Of a DNA stretch of 44,738 bases, positions 19,161-28,076 are shown piece after piece; the first letter of the stretch is position 1; each line of letters opens with the position of its first letter. Made by a program: the position numbers and the translations under genes. The DNA is from Pseudomonadota bacterium (lineage in GTDB: Bacteria > Myxococcota_A > Polyangia > GCA-2747355). The notes beneath the pieces are model-generated. The model was given only the letters and a program-made list of their open reading frames with translations, searched no databases and was not told the origin of the DNA. The stretch lies in the NCBI GenBank assembly GCA_016702545.1, contig JADJDT010000032.1, positions 1-44,738 of the forward strand, in the 5' to 3' direction.

Positions 19161-19981
19161 GCGCGCGGGTGGCCTTCCAGGGCGAGCGCGGGGCCTACTC
19201 GCACCTCGCCGCGCAGGCGCTGCTCGGACCGACGGTCGAGGTGCTGCCCTGCGTCGACTTCGACGAGGTCTTCGCCAGCGTGGCCTCGGGCGCGGCCGAG
19301 CGGGGCGTCGTACCGGTCGAGAACTCGCTCGCGGGCACGATTCATCGCGTCTACGACCTGCTGATCCGCCATTCCCTGCATATCGTCGCCGAGCACGCGC
19401 TGCGGGTGGCGCACTGTCTGATCGCCGCGCCCGGGGTGGCGATCGAGGACGTGCGCGTGGTGCTCTCGCATCCGCAGGCGCTCGCCCAGTGTGAGCACCG
19501 CCTGCGCGCGCTCGGCTTGACCAGCGAGGTGGCCTACGACACGGCGGGGGCCGTCAAGCTGCTGGCCGAGTCCGGGCGCCGCGACGCGGCGGCTCTGGCC
19601 AGCCCGCTGGCGGCGCAGGTCTACGGCATGCACGTGCTGCGCGAGGAGATGCAGGACCACGAGCACAACTACACGCGCTTCGCCGTGCTCAGCCGCGAGC
19701 CGCTGACCGAATGGCCGCCCGGCGACCTCAAGGTCTCCGTCGCGCTCTCGCTGAAGAACGAGCGAGGTGCGCTATTCAAGGCGCTGGCGGTATTCGCGCT
19801 GCGCAACCTCGACCTGACGAAGATCGAGTCGCGGCCGCTGCCGGGGCGGACCTGGGAGTACCTGTTCTACGTCGATTTCGTGACCGACGACTTCGCCAAC
19901 AAGGGTCAGCGGGCGCTCGGCCATCTGGAAGAGATCTGCGGCATGCTCAAGGTGCTGGGCGTGTACCCGCGCCGTGTCTGA
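19157..19981 (+). CDS. pheA: Prephenate dehydratase
   Basis: 274 residues. It makes phenylpyruvate from prephenate. It has the catalytic domain without a fused chorismate mutase: VAFQGERGAYSHLAA at the N-terminus, VPVENSLAGTIHRVYD, and the catalytic NYTRFAVLSR. A C-terminal ACT domain starts at ~residue 190 (SLKNERGALFKALAVFA) and includes IESRPLPGRTWEYLFYVDF, the Phe-binding feedback site. This implies allosteric control by phenylalanine. The start overlaps the aroH stop. The chorismate mutase is supplied by the separate aroH gene, unlike the fused enzyme of enterobacteria. Confidence 0.95.
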   Translation: MSARVAFQGERGAYSHLAAQALLGPTVEVLPCVDFDEVFASVASGAAERGVVPVENSLAGTIHRVYDLLIRHSLHIVAEHALRVAHCLIAAPGVAIEDVRVVLSHPQALAQCEHRLRALGLTSEVAYDTAGAVKLLAESGRRDAAALASPLAAQVYGMHVLREEMQDHEHNYTRFAVLSREPLTEWPPGDLKVSVALSLKNERGALFKALAVFALRNLDLTKIESRPLPGRTWEYLFYVDFVTDDFANKGQRALGHLEEICGMLKVLGVYPRRV

Positions 19982-20005
19982 CGAGGCTGAGCGAGGACCT
20001 GGGCG

Positions 20006-21088
20006 ATGACGGCTCCGATCCCGAACTGGGACAACCTGGGCTTCGGCCATCACGCGACCGATGCGTATTACCTGGCCGAGGGCGACGCTAACCTGGCCCA
20101 GGGCGACGCTTGCCTGGCCCAAGGAAACGGCGCCGTGGCCGGAGCGACCTGGGGCCCCGGTGAGGCGGTGGCCGGCGATCGGCCCCTGAGCCTCGCACCG
20201 GCCGCCGCGGTGCTCTCTTATGCCTGCGGCATCTTCGAGGGCCTCAAGGCCGAGCGCACCAGCGATGGCCGCCTGTTGCTCTTTCGCCCGCATGACCATG
20301 CCGAGCGCTTCCGTCGCTCGGCCGAGCGCCTACAGCTGCTGCCCTTTCCGCACGAGCGCTTCCTCGACGCGGTGCGGACCGTCGTCCGGGCCAACGAGCG
20401 CTTCGTGCCGCCGGCCGGGCGGGGCACCTTCTATCTGCGTCCGCTCGAGCACGGCATCGCGCCGATGCTCGGTCTGGGGACCGGCAGCCGCTATCGCGTG
20501 GTCGTCTACGGCAGCCCCGTCGGCGACTACCACGCCCCGCAAGCGCTCGAGCACGGCCTACGGCTCAAGGTGCTGCCCTTCAGTCGCGTAGCCCCCGGCG
20601 GGACCGGCGCGGCCAAGGCGATGGGCAACTACCCGGGCGGCCTGGTGCATAAACAGCAGGCTCAGCAGCAGGGCTGCGCCGACGTGCTCTACACGCTGGT
20701 GCCCAGCGGTGGCGGGCCACCGCTCTTGCAGGAGACGAGCGGCTCCAACGTGTTTTGCTGGCTGCGCAGCGGCGCGCTGGTCACGCCGGCCACCGACGAC
20801 ACCGTGCTGGCCGGCATCACACGCGCCAGCGTGCTGACCCTCGCGGCGGAGTGGGGCATCCCCGTCGCCGAGCAGGCGCTGACGCTCGACGAGGTGATCA
20901 CCGAGGGCGCAGAGTGCTTCTGCACGGGCACGGCGTGGACGGTGCGTAGTGTGGCGGAGCTCGCGCTCGCCGACGGTCGCGTGCATCGCTGCGGCCCACC
21001 GACGCTGGCCCCCAAGCTCCGTGCGGCGCTGCGGGCGATCCAGAGCGGCGCCGAGGCCGATCGCTGGGGCTGGACCCTCAGCGTCTGA
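20006..21088 (+). CDS. ilvE: Class IV (branched-chain type) aminotransferase
   Basis: 360 residues, a PLP enzyme of the branched-chain aminotransferase fold. Visible motifs are YACGIFEGLKAER, LRPLEHG, the PLP Lys in GTGAAKAMGNYPGG, LLQETSGSNVF, and GITRASVLTLAAEWG. Branched-chain aminotransferases often also transaminate phenylpyruvate. Its place directly after aroH and pheA suggests it closes the route to phenylalanine, but that is inference; a role in Ile/Leu/Val synthesis is equally possible. The ATG at 20006 has GAGGA upstream. Oddly, residues ~22-42 contain a three-fold heptad LA(E/Q)GDAx encoded by a 21-bp tandem repeat, an extra near the N-terminus that the family does not normally have. 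Confidence 0.88.
   Translation: MTAPIPNWDNLGFGHHATDAYYLAEGDANLAQGDACLAQGNGAVAGATWGPGEAVAGDRPLSLAPAAAVLSYACGIFEGLKAERTSDGRLLLFRPHDHAERFRRSAERLQLLPFPHERFLDAVRTVVRANERFVPPAGRGTFYLRPLEHGIAPMLGLGTGSRYRVVVYGSPVGDYHAPQALEHGLRLKVLPFSRVAPGGTGAAKAMGNYPGGLVHKQQAQQQGCADVLYTLVPSGGGPPLLQETSGSNVFCWLRSGALVTPATDDTVLAGITRASVLTLAAEWGIPVAEQALTLDEVITEGAECFCTGTAWTVRSVAELALADGRVHRCGPPTLAPKLRAALRAIQSGAEADRWGWTLSV
20071..20130 (+). repeat. 21-bp in-frame tandem repeat, nearly three copies
   Basis: Units starting CCTGGCC at 20071, 20092 and 20113 encode LAEGDAN, LAQGDAC and LAQGNG. The length is a multiple of three, so the aminotransferase frame is kept. Confidence 0.85.
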
Positions 21089-21207
21089 GCGCGCAACCGT
21101 CGGCCACGGGCAGCCATCGCCCACAGGTATGACGGTGATAATAGGTATGACTTAGCCGGCCGGCCCCTGCGCCCGCCGGCAGCGTCCCCCGGAGGAAGTG
21201 CGTCGAC

Positions 21208-22293
21208 ATGGACCCGATCGCCCAAGTCCAGACCGCCGGCGGCAGCTACCCCGTGCTCTGCGGCGACGACGCACCGGCGCTGCTCGCGCAGCTGTGGGAC
21301 GCGCGCTGGCGCCAAGCGGCGCTGATCGGCGACAGCAACACCCTCCCCCGCTTCGGCCCGGCGCTGGCCGCCGCGCTGGCGCCGCGCTGCGGCGAGGTGC
21401 TGCAGCTGGCCTTCCCGGCCGGCGAGGCGCACAAGACGCGCGCGACCAAGCAGCAGCTCGAGGACTGCCTGCTGGAGGCGGGGTTCGAGCGCGGTGGTTG
21501 TGTCGTCGGCGTCGGTGGCGGCATCGCGCTCGACGTCGCCGGCTTCGTCGCCTCGACGCTGCTGCGCGGCGTGGCCCACGTCAACGTCGCGACCAGCCTG
21601 CTGGCGCAGGTCGATGCGGCGATCGGCGGCAAGACGGGGGTCAACACCGCGCAGGGCAAGAACCTGATCGGCACCTTCCACCAGCCACGCGCCGTGCTGA
21701 TCGACTGCGCCGCGCTCGCCTCGCTGCCGGCAGCCGAGCTGCGCAACGGGCTGGCGGAGGCGGTCAAGCACGCCGTGCTCGCGGACGCGCCGCTCTTCGC
21801 CGCGCTCGAGGCCTGGGCCGACGCCCGCGTGGGCGACGCGCCCTTGCCGCGACCACTGCTCGCGCGCTGCGTGCAGATCAAGGCCGAGGTGGTCAGCCGC
21901 GATGAGCGCGAGCAGGCCTTCCGGCAGGTGTTGAACTTCGGCCACACGGTCGCGCACGCGATCGAGGCGGCGAGCGCGCATGCCGTGGCCCACGGGGCCG
22001 CGGTGGCGATCGGCATGGTCGTCGAGGCGCGCGTCGCGGAGCGCCTGTGCGGCTTCCCCGTCGCCGATCGTGAGCGGCTCGAACGGCTGCTCGCCACGCT
22101 CGGCCTGCCCACCGCGCCCCCGCTACCCTTCGCGGCCGTGCGCGAGCTGCTCGGGCACGACAAGAAGACGCGCGCTGGCGTGGTGCACTGCGCGCTGCCC
22201 GCGCGCTTGGGGCAGATGCACGAGGCTGCGGGGCGCTGGGCGCTACCGACCCCGATCGAACTCTTGGCCGAGCTGTGGGAGCCGGTCCGTTGA
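21208..22293 (+). CDS. aroB: 3-dehydroquinate synthase
   Basis: 361 residues, the usual length. It catalyses step two of the shikimate pathway, cyclising DAHP with bound NAD and a divalent metal. Motifs are FPAGEAHKT, VGVGGGIALDVAGFVAS (NAD binding), ATSLLAQVDAAIGGKTGVN, LRNGLAEAVKHAVL with a metal Glu, and NFGHTVAHAIE with metal His residues. The ATG has GGAGGAAG upstream. A 119-base gap separates it from the aminotransferase gene and contains a short repeated GGTATGAC. This is the largest gap within the cluster and a possible site for an internal promoter. Confidence 0.96.
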   Translation: MDPIAQVQTAGGSYPVLCGDDAPALLAQLWDARWRQAALIGDSNTLPRFGPALAAALAPRCGEVLQLAFPAGEAHKTRATKQQLEDCLLEAGFERGGCVVGVGGGIALDVAGFVASTLLRGVAHVNVATSLLAQVDAAIGGKTGVNTAQGKNLIGTFHQPRAVLIDCAALASLPAAELRNGLAEAVKHAVLADAPLFAALEAWADARVGDAPLPRPLLARCVQIKAEVVSRDEREQAFRQVLNFGHTVAHAIEAASAHAVAHGAAVAIGMVVEARVAERLCGFPVADRERLERLLATLGLPTAPPLPFAAVRELLGHDKKTRAGVVHCALPARLGQMHEAAGRWALPTPIELLAELWEPVR

Positions 22294-22337
22294 ACTCGCC
22301 CACCGGGGCCACTCGCCCCGCGAAGAGGTCATGACGA

Positions 22338-23906
22338 ATGCTCTGCGTTACCGGCAAGGAAACCTCGGTCGAGCTGCTGCAGCTGCGTCTGGACCACGTC
22401 TTCGCCACGGCGCGCGCCCAGGAGCTCCCGACCCTCGGGGACACGACGGGCCGGCCCGCGGCCTTGCTGCAGGAGGTGCGTCTCGACGCGCTGACGCCGC
22501 CCGTCGACCGCGTCTGGGCGCTGCTGCGTCGCCACGCCCCTCGACTCTTGGTCTGCTGTCGGCCGGCGCGCGAGGGCGGATCCTTCATCGGCAGCGAGAC
22601 CGAGCGGCTGCGGCTGCTCGAGCAGGCCGCGGCGTGTGGCGTGGCCTATCTCGACGTCGAGGCCGACTGCGACGACAGCACCCTGCGCGCGCTGGCACGG
22701 ATCAGCGGCAGCACGCGCCTGGTGCTCTCGGAACATCACTTCGCCGGGATCCCCGCCGATCTCGAGCGGCGCTTCGCCGCGCTGGCCAATCGTGGCGTCG
22801 GTGAGGTGCTCAAGCTCGCCGCCACCGTCGAGGATGCAGCGGCCCTGGTGCGGCTCGAGGCGCTGCGCCGCCACGCCACGCTGCCGACGTTGCTGGTGGG
22901 CATGGGGCCCGCGGGCCTGCTCTCGCGCTGCCGCTACCCGGCCTTTGGCGCGCCGTGGACCTACGTCGGCGCGGACGCCGACAGCCACACGGCTCCCGGG
23001 CAGCTCTCGCTCGAGCAAGCGCTCCAGCTCGGCCTGCCGGCGAGCGCCACGCTCCCCTTCCTCGCCGTCGTGGGTGGACCGCAGGTCACCGCCTCCCCGG
23101 GCCCCACGGTCTACAATCGGCTCTTTCGCCGGCGTGGATGGCCCTGGAGCTATTTCCCCGTGATCACCGCTCAGCCGCAGCAGGCCTTCGAGCTGCTGCG
23201 CGCGCACGGCGCGCTGGGCCTCGCCGTGACGATGCCGCACAAGGCCGCGGCGCTGGCCTACGCCGGGGCGGGGGCCGATCAACGGGCCCAGCAGGCGCAG
23301 GCGGCCAATTCGTTGCGCTTCGGCGCCGGTGGCGTCGAGGCCACCAACAGCGACATCACCGGGGTGCGCGAGCCGCTGCGTGCGCTGCTCGCGCGCACGT
23401 CGCCACCGGCGGGAGGCACCCGCGCGCTGGTGCTCGGCGCCGGTGGCGCGGCGCGGGCGGCGGCGCTGGCCTGCCGCGCGCTCGACCTCAAGGTGGCGGT
23501 CAGCGCGCGGCGGGAGCAGCCGGCCCGGGCGCTGCTGCGGCCCGACGAGGACTTCGTCGCCTGGGAGGACCGGGCCCAGGACCCCGCCACCGTGCTGATC
23601 AACGCCACGCCGCTGACCGGCGGCGACGCCACGCCGTGGCCCACCGGGCAGCCGCTGCGCAAGGCGGTCGTCTTCGAGCTCGCGCTCGGCACGGAGCCGT
23701 CCGCGCTGCTGGCGCAGAGCCGCGCCGAGGGCGCCGCCGGGATCGCGCCGCAAGAGATGTGGCTGGCCCAGGGCGCCGAGCAAATGAGCTGGATCACCGG
23801 CGAGCCGGTGACGGTCGACGAGCTCCGCGACTGCAGCGGCTATCAGCGCGCGGACGCGACACAAGGCCGCCAGGCGCGGCGTGGGGGCGAAGATGGCAGG
23901 CGCTGA
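22338..23906 (+). CDS. aroDE: Bifunctional type I 3-dehydroquinate dehydratase / shikimate dehydrogenase
   Basis: 522 residues catalysing steps three and four. The N-terminal half (~1-225) is a type I dehydroquinase: LQEVRLDALTPPVD, CCRPAREGGSFIG, the catalytic His in LSEHHFAGIPAD, the Schiff-base Lys in GEVLKLAATVED and MGPAGLLSR. The C-terminal half (~230-500) is a shikimate dehydrogenase: GLAVTMPHKAAAL with its catalytic Lys, NSLRFGAGGVEATNSDITG, the NADP loop VLGAGGAARAAAL, and NATPL. This AroD-AroE order is the one known from plants and some bacteria. Both active sites look complete. The final 14 bases overlap the aroA start. The last ~20 residues are basic and poorly conserved. Confidence 0.94.
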   Translation: MLCVTGKETSVELLQLRLDHVFATARAQELPTLGDTTGRPAALLQEVRLDALTPPVDRVWALLRRHAPRLLVCCRPAREGGSFIGSETERLRLLEQAAACGVAYLDVEADCDDSTLRALARISGSTRLVLSEHHFAGIPADLERRFAALANRGVGEVLKLAATVEDAAALVRLEALRRHATLPTLLVGMGPAGLLSRCRYPAFGAPWTYVGADADSHTAPGQLSLEQALQLGLPASATLPFLAVVGGPQVTASPGPTVYNRLFRRRGWPWSYFPVITAQPQQAFELLRAHGALGLAVTMPHKAAALAYAGAGADQRAQQAQAANSLRFGAGGVEATNSDITGVREPLRALLARTSPPAGGTRALVLGAGGAARAAALACRALDLKVAVSARREQPARALLRPDEDFVAWEDRAQDPATVLINATPLTGGDATPWPTGQPLRKAVVFELALGTEPSALLAQSRAEGAAGIAPQEMWLAQGAEQMSWITGEPVTVDELRDCSGYQRADATQGRQARRGGEDGRR

Positions 23907-25110
23907 GCAGCCGCTGACGCTGCATTGTCCGGGCAGCAAGAGCATGACGCAGCGCGCCCTGCTGATCGCCGCCCTGGCCGAAGCGCCGGTGCAGCTCGAC
24001 GGCGCGCTGGAGTGCGACGATTCGCGCCATCTGACGGCGCTGCTGCGCGAGCTCGGCGTCAGGATCGAGTGGGAGGGCGCGCGCGTCAGGGTCGACCCAC
24101 CCGCCGAGCTGCGGAGCACGGGCCAGCCGCTCTATGTCGGCAACGCGGGCACGGCGATGCGCTTCGCCAGCTGCCTGGCGCTGGTGGTGGACGGCGCGCT
24201 GCAGCTCGACGGCGATGCCCGCATGCGCGAGCGCCCGATCGGTCCCTTGGTGGGAGCGTTGGCGCAGCTCGGCGTGCAGGCGCGCTATCTGGGTCGCGAG
24301 GGCTGCCCGCCCGTGGTCTTGCAGCGCGGCGCGGCGGCGATCGGGACGCGCGTCACGATCGACGCCTCCCAGTCGAGCCAATACGCCAGCGGGTTGCTGC
24401 TGGTCGGTCCGCGGCTGCCAGCGGGGCTGGAGCTGACGCTGAGCGGACCCGCGGTCTCGCTGCCCTACCTGCAGATGACGGCAGAGATGATGCGGCGCGC
24501 CGGCGCCGACGTGCGCTGGATCAGCTCCGGACGGCTGCTCGTGGGCCGGCAGCCCTATCGCACGACGCACGTCGCCGTCGAACCCGACTGGTCGACAGCG
24601 GCCTTCCTGCTCGCGGCGGGCGAGCTGCTGCGCCGGCCGCTCCACATCCCCGGGCTGGTCGATATCGCCCACTCGCTGCAAGGGGACGCGATCTTCGTCG
24701 AGCTGCTGGAGGAGCTGCGCCGGCCCCAACCCCACCACATCGATCTCGCTCCGACCCCGGACCTGATCGCACCCCTGGCGGCGCTCGCCAGCTTCGCCAG
24801 CCATCCGACCACCATCACCGGGGTGGCGCACGCGCGGATCAAGGAGAGCGACCGCATCGCCGTGCTGTGCCAGCAGCTCGCCCGCGCCGGCATCGAGGTG
24901 ACGGAGCGCCTCGACGGGCTGGTGATTCACCCGTGGCGCGGGGCGGCGCACGCTCCGGTGACCCTCGAGCCCGCCAACGACCACCGCATGGCGATGGCCT
25001 TTGGCCTGCTCTCCTTGCGCCTGGAGCACATCACCGTGGCCGAGCCCGACTGCGTCGCCAAGTCCTTCCCGCAGTTCTGGGACGTCCTGGCGCAGCTGCG
25101 CGGCGCGTAG
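23893..25110 (+). CDS. aroA: 3-phosphoshikimate 1-carboxyvinyltransferase (EPSP synthase)
   Basis: 405 residues, step six of the shikimate pathway. Substrate-site motifs are PGSKSMTQRALLIAAL at the N-terminus, YVGNAGTAMRF (phosphoenolpyruvate loop), RMRERPIGPLV, DASQSSQYASGLLL, VEPDWSTAAFLLAAG, ARIKESDRIAVL and NDHRMAMAFGLL. The protein is a little shorter than E. coli AroA (427). The loop has Phe where E. coli has Pro101, but keeps the Gly and Ala next to it. I chose the ATG at 23893; a GTG four codons earlier is possible. It overlaps aroDE by 14 bases. Confidence 0.95.
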   Translation: MAGAEQPLTLHCPGSKSMTQRALLIAALAEAPVQLDGALECDDSRHLTALLRELGVRIEWEGARVRVDPPAELRSTGQPLYVGNAGTAMRFASCLALVVDGALQLDGDARMRERPIGPLVGALAQLGVQARYLGREGCPPVVLQRGAAAIGTRVTIDASQSSQYASGLLLVGPRLPAGLELTLSGPAVSLPYLQMTAEMMRRAGADVRWISSGRLLVGRQPYRTTHVAVEPDWSTAAFLLAAGELLRRPLHIPGLVDIAHSLQGDAIFVELLEELRRPQPHHIDLAPTPDLIAPLAALASFASHPTTITGVAHARIKESDRIAVLCQQLARAGIEVTERLDGLVIHPWRGAAHAPVTLEPANDHRMAMAFGLLSLRLEHITVAEPDCVAKSFPQFWDVLAQLRGA

Positions 25111-25140
25111 GCCTTGGGCCAGATCGAGGCGGTGGGAGCC

Positions 25141-25722
25141 GTGAGCAAGAGCCCGGGCGAGCAGGCACAGGCGTTCGCGGGTGCGATCTGGGGCCCGGCG
25201 CTGGTCGGCCTGCGCGGCAGCGGAAAGAGCGCGCTCGCCCCGCGGGTCGCGGCTCGGCTCGGCCTCGACTGGCTCGACGCCGACGCGGAGCTCGAGCGCC
25301 GCGAGGGGCGGCGCGTAGCGGAGATCTTCGCCCAGGAGGGCCCCGCGGGCTTTCGCCGGCGCGAGCGCTCGTTGTTGATCGAGGACCTGCTGCAGCGCGA
25401 GCGCCTGGTGCTGGCCACCGGGGGCGGCGCCGTGCTCGACGCCGAGGTCCGCGCGTGCCTGGCCGAGCGCGTGACGATCTGGCTCGACGCGCCGCTCGCG
25501 GTGCTTGCCGAGCGCATCGCCGGCAGCGACCGCCCGAGCCTCACGGGGCAACCGATCGTCGAGGAGCTCGGGACCCTGCGAGCGCAGCGGGAGCCGCTCT
25601 ATCGCGCGGTCGCCAGCCTGGTGCTCGACACCGCCTCGGCCGACCCCGACACGCTGGCCGAACGCATCGCCGAGCACTGGCGTACCACCAGACGCGCCGG
25701 CCGCCCAGTAGTGCTAGGTTAG
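25141..25722 (+). CDS. aroK: Shikimate kinase
   Basis: About 193 residues, step five. It carries the P-loop GLRGSGKSALA, the shikimate-binding DADAELERREGRRVAEIF, GFRRRERSLL and the central ATGGGAV, then the lid-region DRPSLTG. It is slightly longer than the usual ~175 because of ~20 residues before the P-loop. The start is uncertain: the GTG at 25141 fits best, while a TTG at 25114 just after the aroA stop (25110) would add nine residues. Neither has a strong ribosome-binding site, consistent with translational coupling to aroA. Confidence 0.92.
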   Translation: MSKSPGEQAQAFAGAIWGPALVGLRGSGKSALAPRVAARLGLDWLDADAELERREGRRVAEIFAQEGPAGFRRRERSLLIEDLLQRERLVLATGGGAVLDAEVRACLAERVTIWLDAPLAVLAERIAGSDRPSLTGQPIVEELGTLRAQREPLYRAVASLVLDTASADPDTLAERIAEHWRTTRRAGRPVVLG

Positions 25723-25748
25723 CCTCCGAGGGGAATCGAGGCAGGCGC

Positions 25749-28076
25749 ATGTCATCCAATACCTTCGGCGATAACTTTCGCGTCACGACCTTCGGCGAGA
25801 GTCACGGCCCCGCCCTGGGCGTGGTGATCGACGGCGTGCGCCCGGGTCTCCCGGTCGACCTCGAGGCGATCCAGCACGAGCTCGACCGCCGGCGTCCCGG
25901 GACCAGCCCTCTGACCAGCCCACGCAAAGAGGGCGACCAGCTCGAGCTGCTCTCGGGCGTGTTCGAGGGCCAGACCACCGGCGCGCCGATCGCGATCATC
26001 GTCCGCAATCGCGACGCCCGCTCACAGCACTACGCCGAGTGGCACGACGTCTTTCGGCCCGGCCACGCCGACCTGACCTGGTGGCGCAAGTTCGGCATCC
26101 GTGACTGGCGCGGCGGCGGACGCACCTCCGGGCGCGAGACGGTCGCTCGCGTGGCGGCCGGCGCGGTGGCTCGGCAGCTGCTGGAGCGGGAGGCGGGCGT
26201 GACGATTCGCGGCCACGTCGTCCGCATCGGCACGGTGACAGCAGAGACCTTCGACCCTGCCGAGATCGAGCGCAACGACGTGCGCTGCGCCGATGCCGCG
26301 GCGGCCGAGCGGATGACGGCGGCGATCCTGGCGGCGCGCAAGGACGGCGATTCGCTGGGCGGCGTGGTCGAGGTGATTGCCGAGGGCGTCCCGGCCGGCT
26401 GGGGCGATCCTGTCTTCCTCAAGCTCGACGCCCAGCTCGGCGCGGCGATGCTCTCGATCGGCGCGGTCAAGGGCGTCGAGATCGGCGACGGCTTCGCGCT
26501 GGCGGCCCTGCGCGGCTCGCAGGCCAACGATCCGATCCTGCCGACGGGCTTCGCCTCCAACCACATGGGGGGCCTGCTCGGCGGGATCTCGAGCGGCGCG
26601 GCGATCGTCGCGCGGCTGGCGGTCAAGCCGACCTCTTCGATTCGCCACGAGCAGCAGACCATCGACACCGCGGGTCGAGCGCGCACGCTGCGGGTGCCGG
26701 GGCGTCACGATCCCTGCATCTGCCCGCGCGTCGTGCCGGTGGCCGAGGCGATGATGGCGCTGGTGCTCTGTGACGCGATGCTGCGCCAGCAGGCCCTGAC
26801 GGCCGCGGCGGGCTCGAGCGCGCAGCAGCTGGCCGAGCTGGCCTTCTGCGACGGCGAGCTGCTGCGACTGGTCGCGCGCCGCCGGGCGGTGCAGCAAGCG
26901 CTCGGCCTCGGGCTCGACGCGCCGCAACAGCAAGCGCTCGCCCGGCTGCAGCAGGAGACCGCGGCCACCCTCGAGCTGCCGCTGCCGACGACCCCTTTCT
27001 TCGCGCTCGTCGACGCGGCCTGCGCCGCCCCCGCCGAGCACCGACCCTCACGAGGACCTGCCGCGATCATCGTCTTCAAGCCCGGCACGAGCCGCGACCA
27101 GGTCGAGTCGCTGGTGCAGCGTCTCAGCGCCGCCGGCTGCAAGCCGCTCTATCTCCCGGGCGACGAGCGCCTGGCGATCGGCGCGATCGGCGACGAGCGG
27201 CTGCTCGCCAGCCTGCGCCTCGAGAGCCATCCCCAGGTCGAGAGCGTGACCCTGGTGCCCAGCGCGCACAAGCTCGTCAGCCGCGACTTCCACCCCCACG
27301 ACACAATCGTCAACATCGGCGAGCTGCCGGTCGGCTCCAACCGCTTCGTCGTGATCGCGGGCCCCTGCGCCGTGGAGAGCCGCGAGCAGATGACGCAGGC
27401 CGCCGAGGTCGTGCAGCGCGCCGGCGCGAACGGTCTGCGGGGCGGTGCGTTCAAGCCGCGCAGCAGCCCCTACGCCTTCCAGGGGCTCGGCCGGGAGGGC
27501 CTCGAGCTGCTGGCGGCGGCCGCGCGCGCCGTCGGCCTGCCCTGTGTCACCGAGGTCGTCGAGACCGCCGACATCGAGGTGATCGCGGCCTACGCCGACG
27601 CCTTCCAGGTCGGCGCACGCAATATGCAGAACTACAGTCTGCTCAAGGCGCTCGGCCAGCAGCGCAAGCCCGTGCTGCTCAAGCGCGGCATGGCCGCGGA
27701 GGTCAAGGACCTGCTGCTGGCGGCCGAGTACGTCGTCAGCGAGGGCAACGGCGCGGTGATCCTCTGCGAGCGCGGCATCCGCACCTTCGAGACGGCCACG
27801 CGCAACACCCTCGACCTCAGCGCCGTGCCCTATCTCAAGCAGCGCAGTCACCTGCCGGTGCTGGTCGACCCCTCGCACGGCACCGGGCGTCGCGAGCTGG
27901 TGGCGCCGATGGCGCGCGCGGCGGCGGCCTGCGGCGCCGACGGCATCCTCGTCGAGGTGCACCCCGATCCGGCGCAGGCGCTCTCCGACGGCGCGCAGTC
28001 GCTCTACCCGCAGCAGTTCCGCGAGCTGATGATTGGCCTGCGCGCGATCGTCACGGCGGTCGGACGGACCCTATGA
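25749..28076 (+). CDS. aroC-aroF: Fusion of chorismate synthase, an AroQ-like segment and type I-beta DAHP synthase
   Basis: 775 residues in one open frame. Residues ~1-352 are a complete chorismate synthase (step seven, FMN-dependent): FGESHGPALGVVIDG, RRPGTSPLTSPRKEGD, FRPGHADLTW, GGGRTSGRETVARVAAGA, SNHMGGLLGGISSG, RHDPCICPRVVPVAEAM. Residues ~439-775 are a complete Thermotoga-type DAHP synthase (step one): an N-terminal ferredoxin-like regulatory domain from AAIIVFKPGTSRDQVE, then IAGPCAVESREQM, LRGGAFKPRSSPYAFQG, GARNMQN, VLLKRGM and VDPSHGTGRRELV. The ~85 residues between resemble the AroQ chorismate mutase helices (DGELLRLVARRRAVQQALG) but seem to lack most catalytic residues. No ATG, GTG or TTG starts the second domain. 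The TrpE start overlaps the stop by four bases. Confidence 0.9.
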   Translation: MSSNTFGDNFRVTTFGESHGPALGVVIDGVRPGLPVDLEAIQHELDRRRPGTSPLTSPRKEGDQLELLSGVFEGQTTGAPIAIIVRNRDARSQHYAEWHDVFRPGHADLTWWRKFGIRDWRGGGRTSGRETVARVAAGAVARQLLEREAGVTIRGHVVRIGTVTAETFDPAEIERNDVRCADAAAAERMTAAILAARKDGDSLGGVVEVIAEGVPAGWGDPVFLKLDAQLGAAMLSIGAVKGVEIGDGFALAALRGSQANDPILPTGFASNHMGGLLGGISSGAAIVARLAVKPTSSIRHEQQTIDTAGRARTLRVPGRHDPCICPRVVPVAEAMMALVLCDAMLRQQALTAAAGSSAQQLAELAFCDGELLRLVARRRAVQQALGLGLDAPQQQALARLQQETAATLELPLPTTPFFALVDAACAAPAEHRPSRGPAAIIVFKPGTSRDQVESLVQRLSAAGCKPLYLPGDERLAIGAIGDERLLASLRLESHPQVESVTLVPSAHKLVSRDFHPHDTIVNIGELPVGSNRFVVIAGPCAVESREQMTQAAEVVQRAGANGLRGGAFKPRSSPYAFQGLGREGLELLAAAARAVGLPCVTEVVETADIEVIAAYADAFQVGARNMQNYSLLKALGQQRKPVLLKRGMAAEVKDLLLAAEYVVSEGNGAVILCERGIRTFETATRNTLDLSAVPYLKQRSHLPVLVDPSHGTGRRELVAPMARAAAACGADGILVEVHPDPAQALSDGAQSLYPQQFRELMIGLRAIVTAVGRTL

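Noticed and set aside
23794..25677. A 627-codon minus-strand frame opposite aroA and aroK
   Set aside because: It is a GC-bias shadow of two clearly identified enzymes and has no motif of its own.
26811..27062. Active AroQ chorismate mutase inside the fusion
   Set aside because: The helix pattern fits, but the first-helix Arg, the Lys and the later Glu/Gln of the active site are not visible, so I describe it only as AroQ-like.
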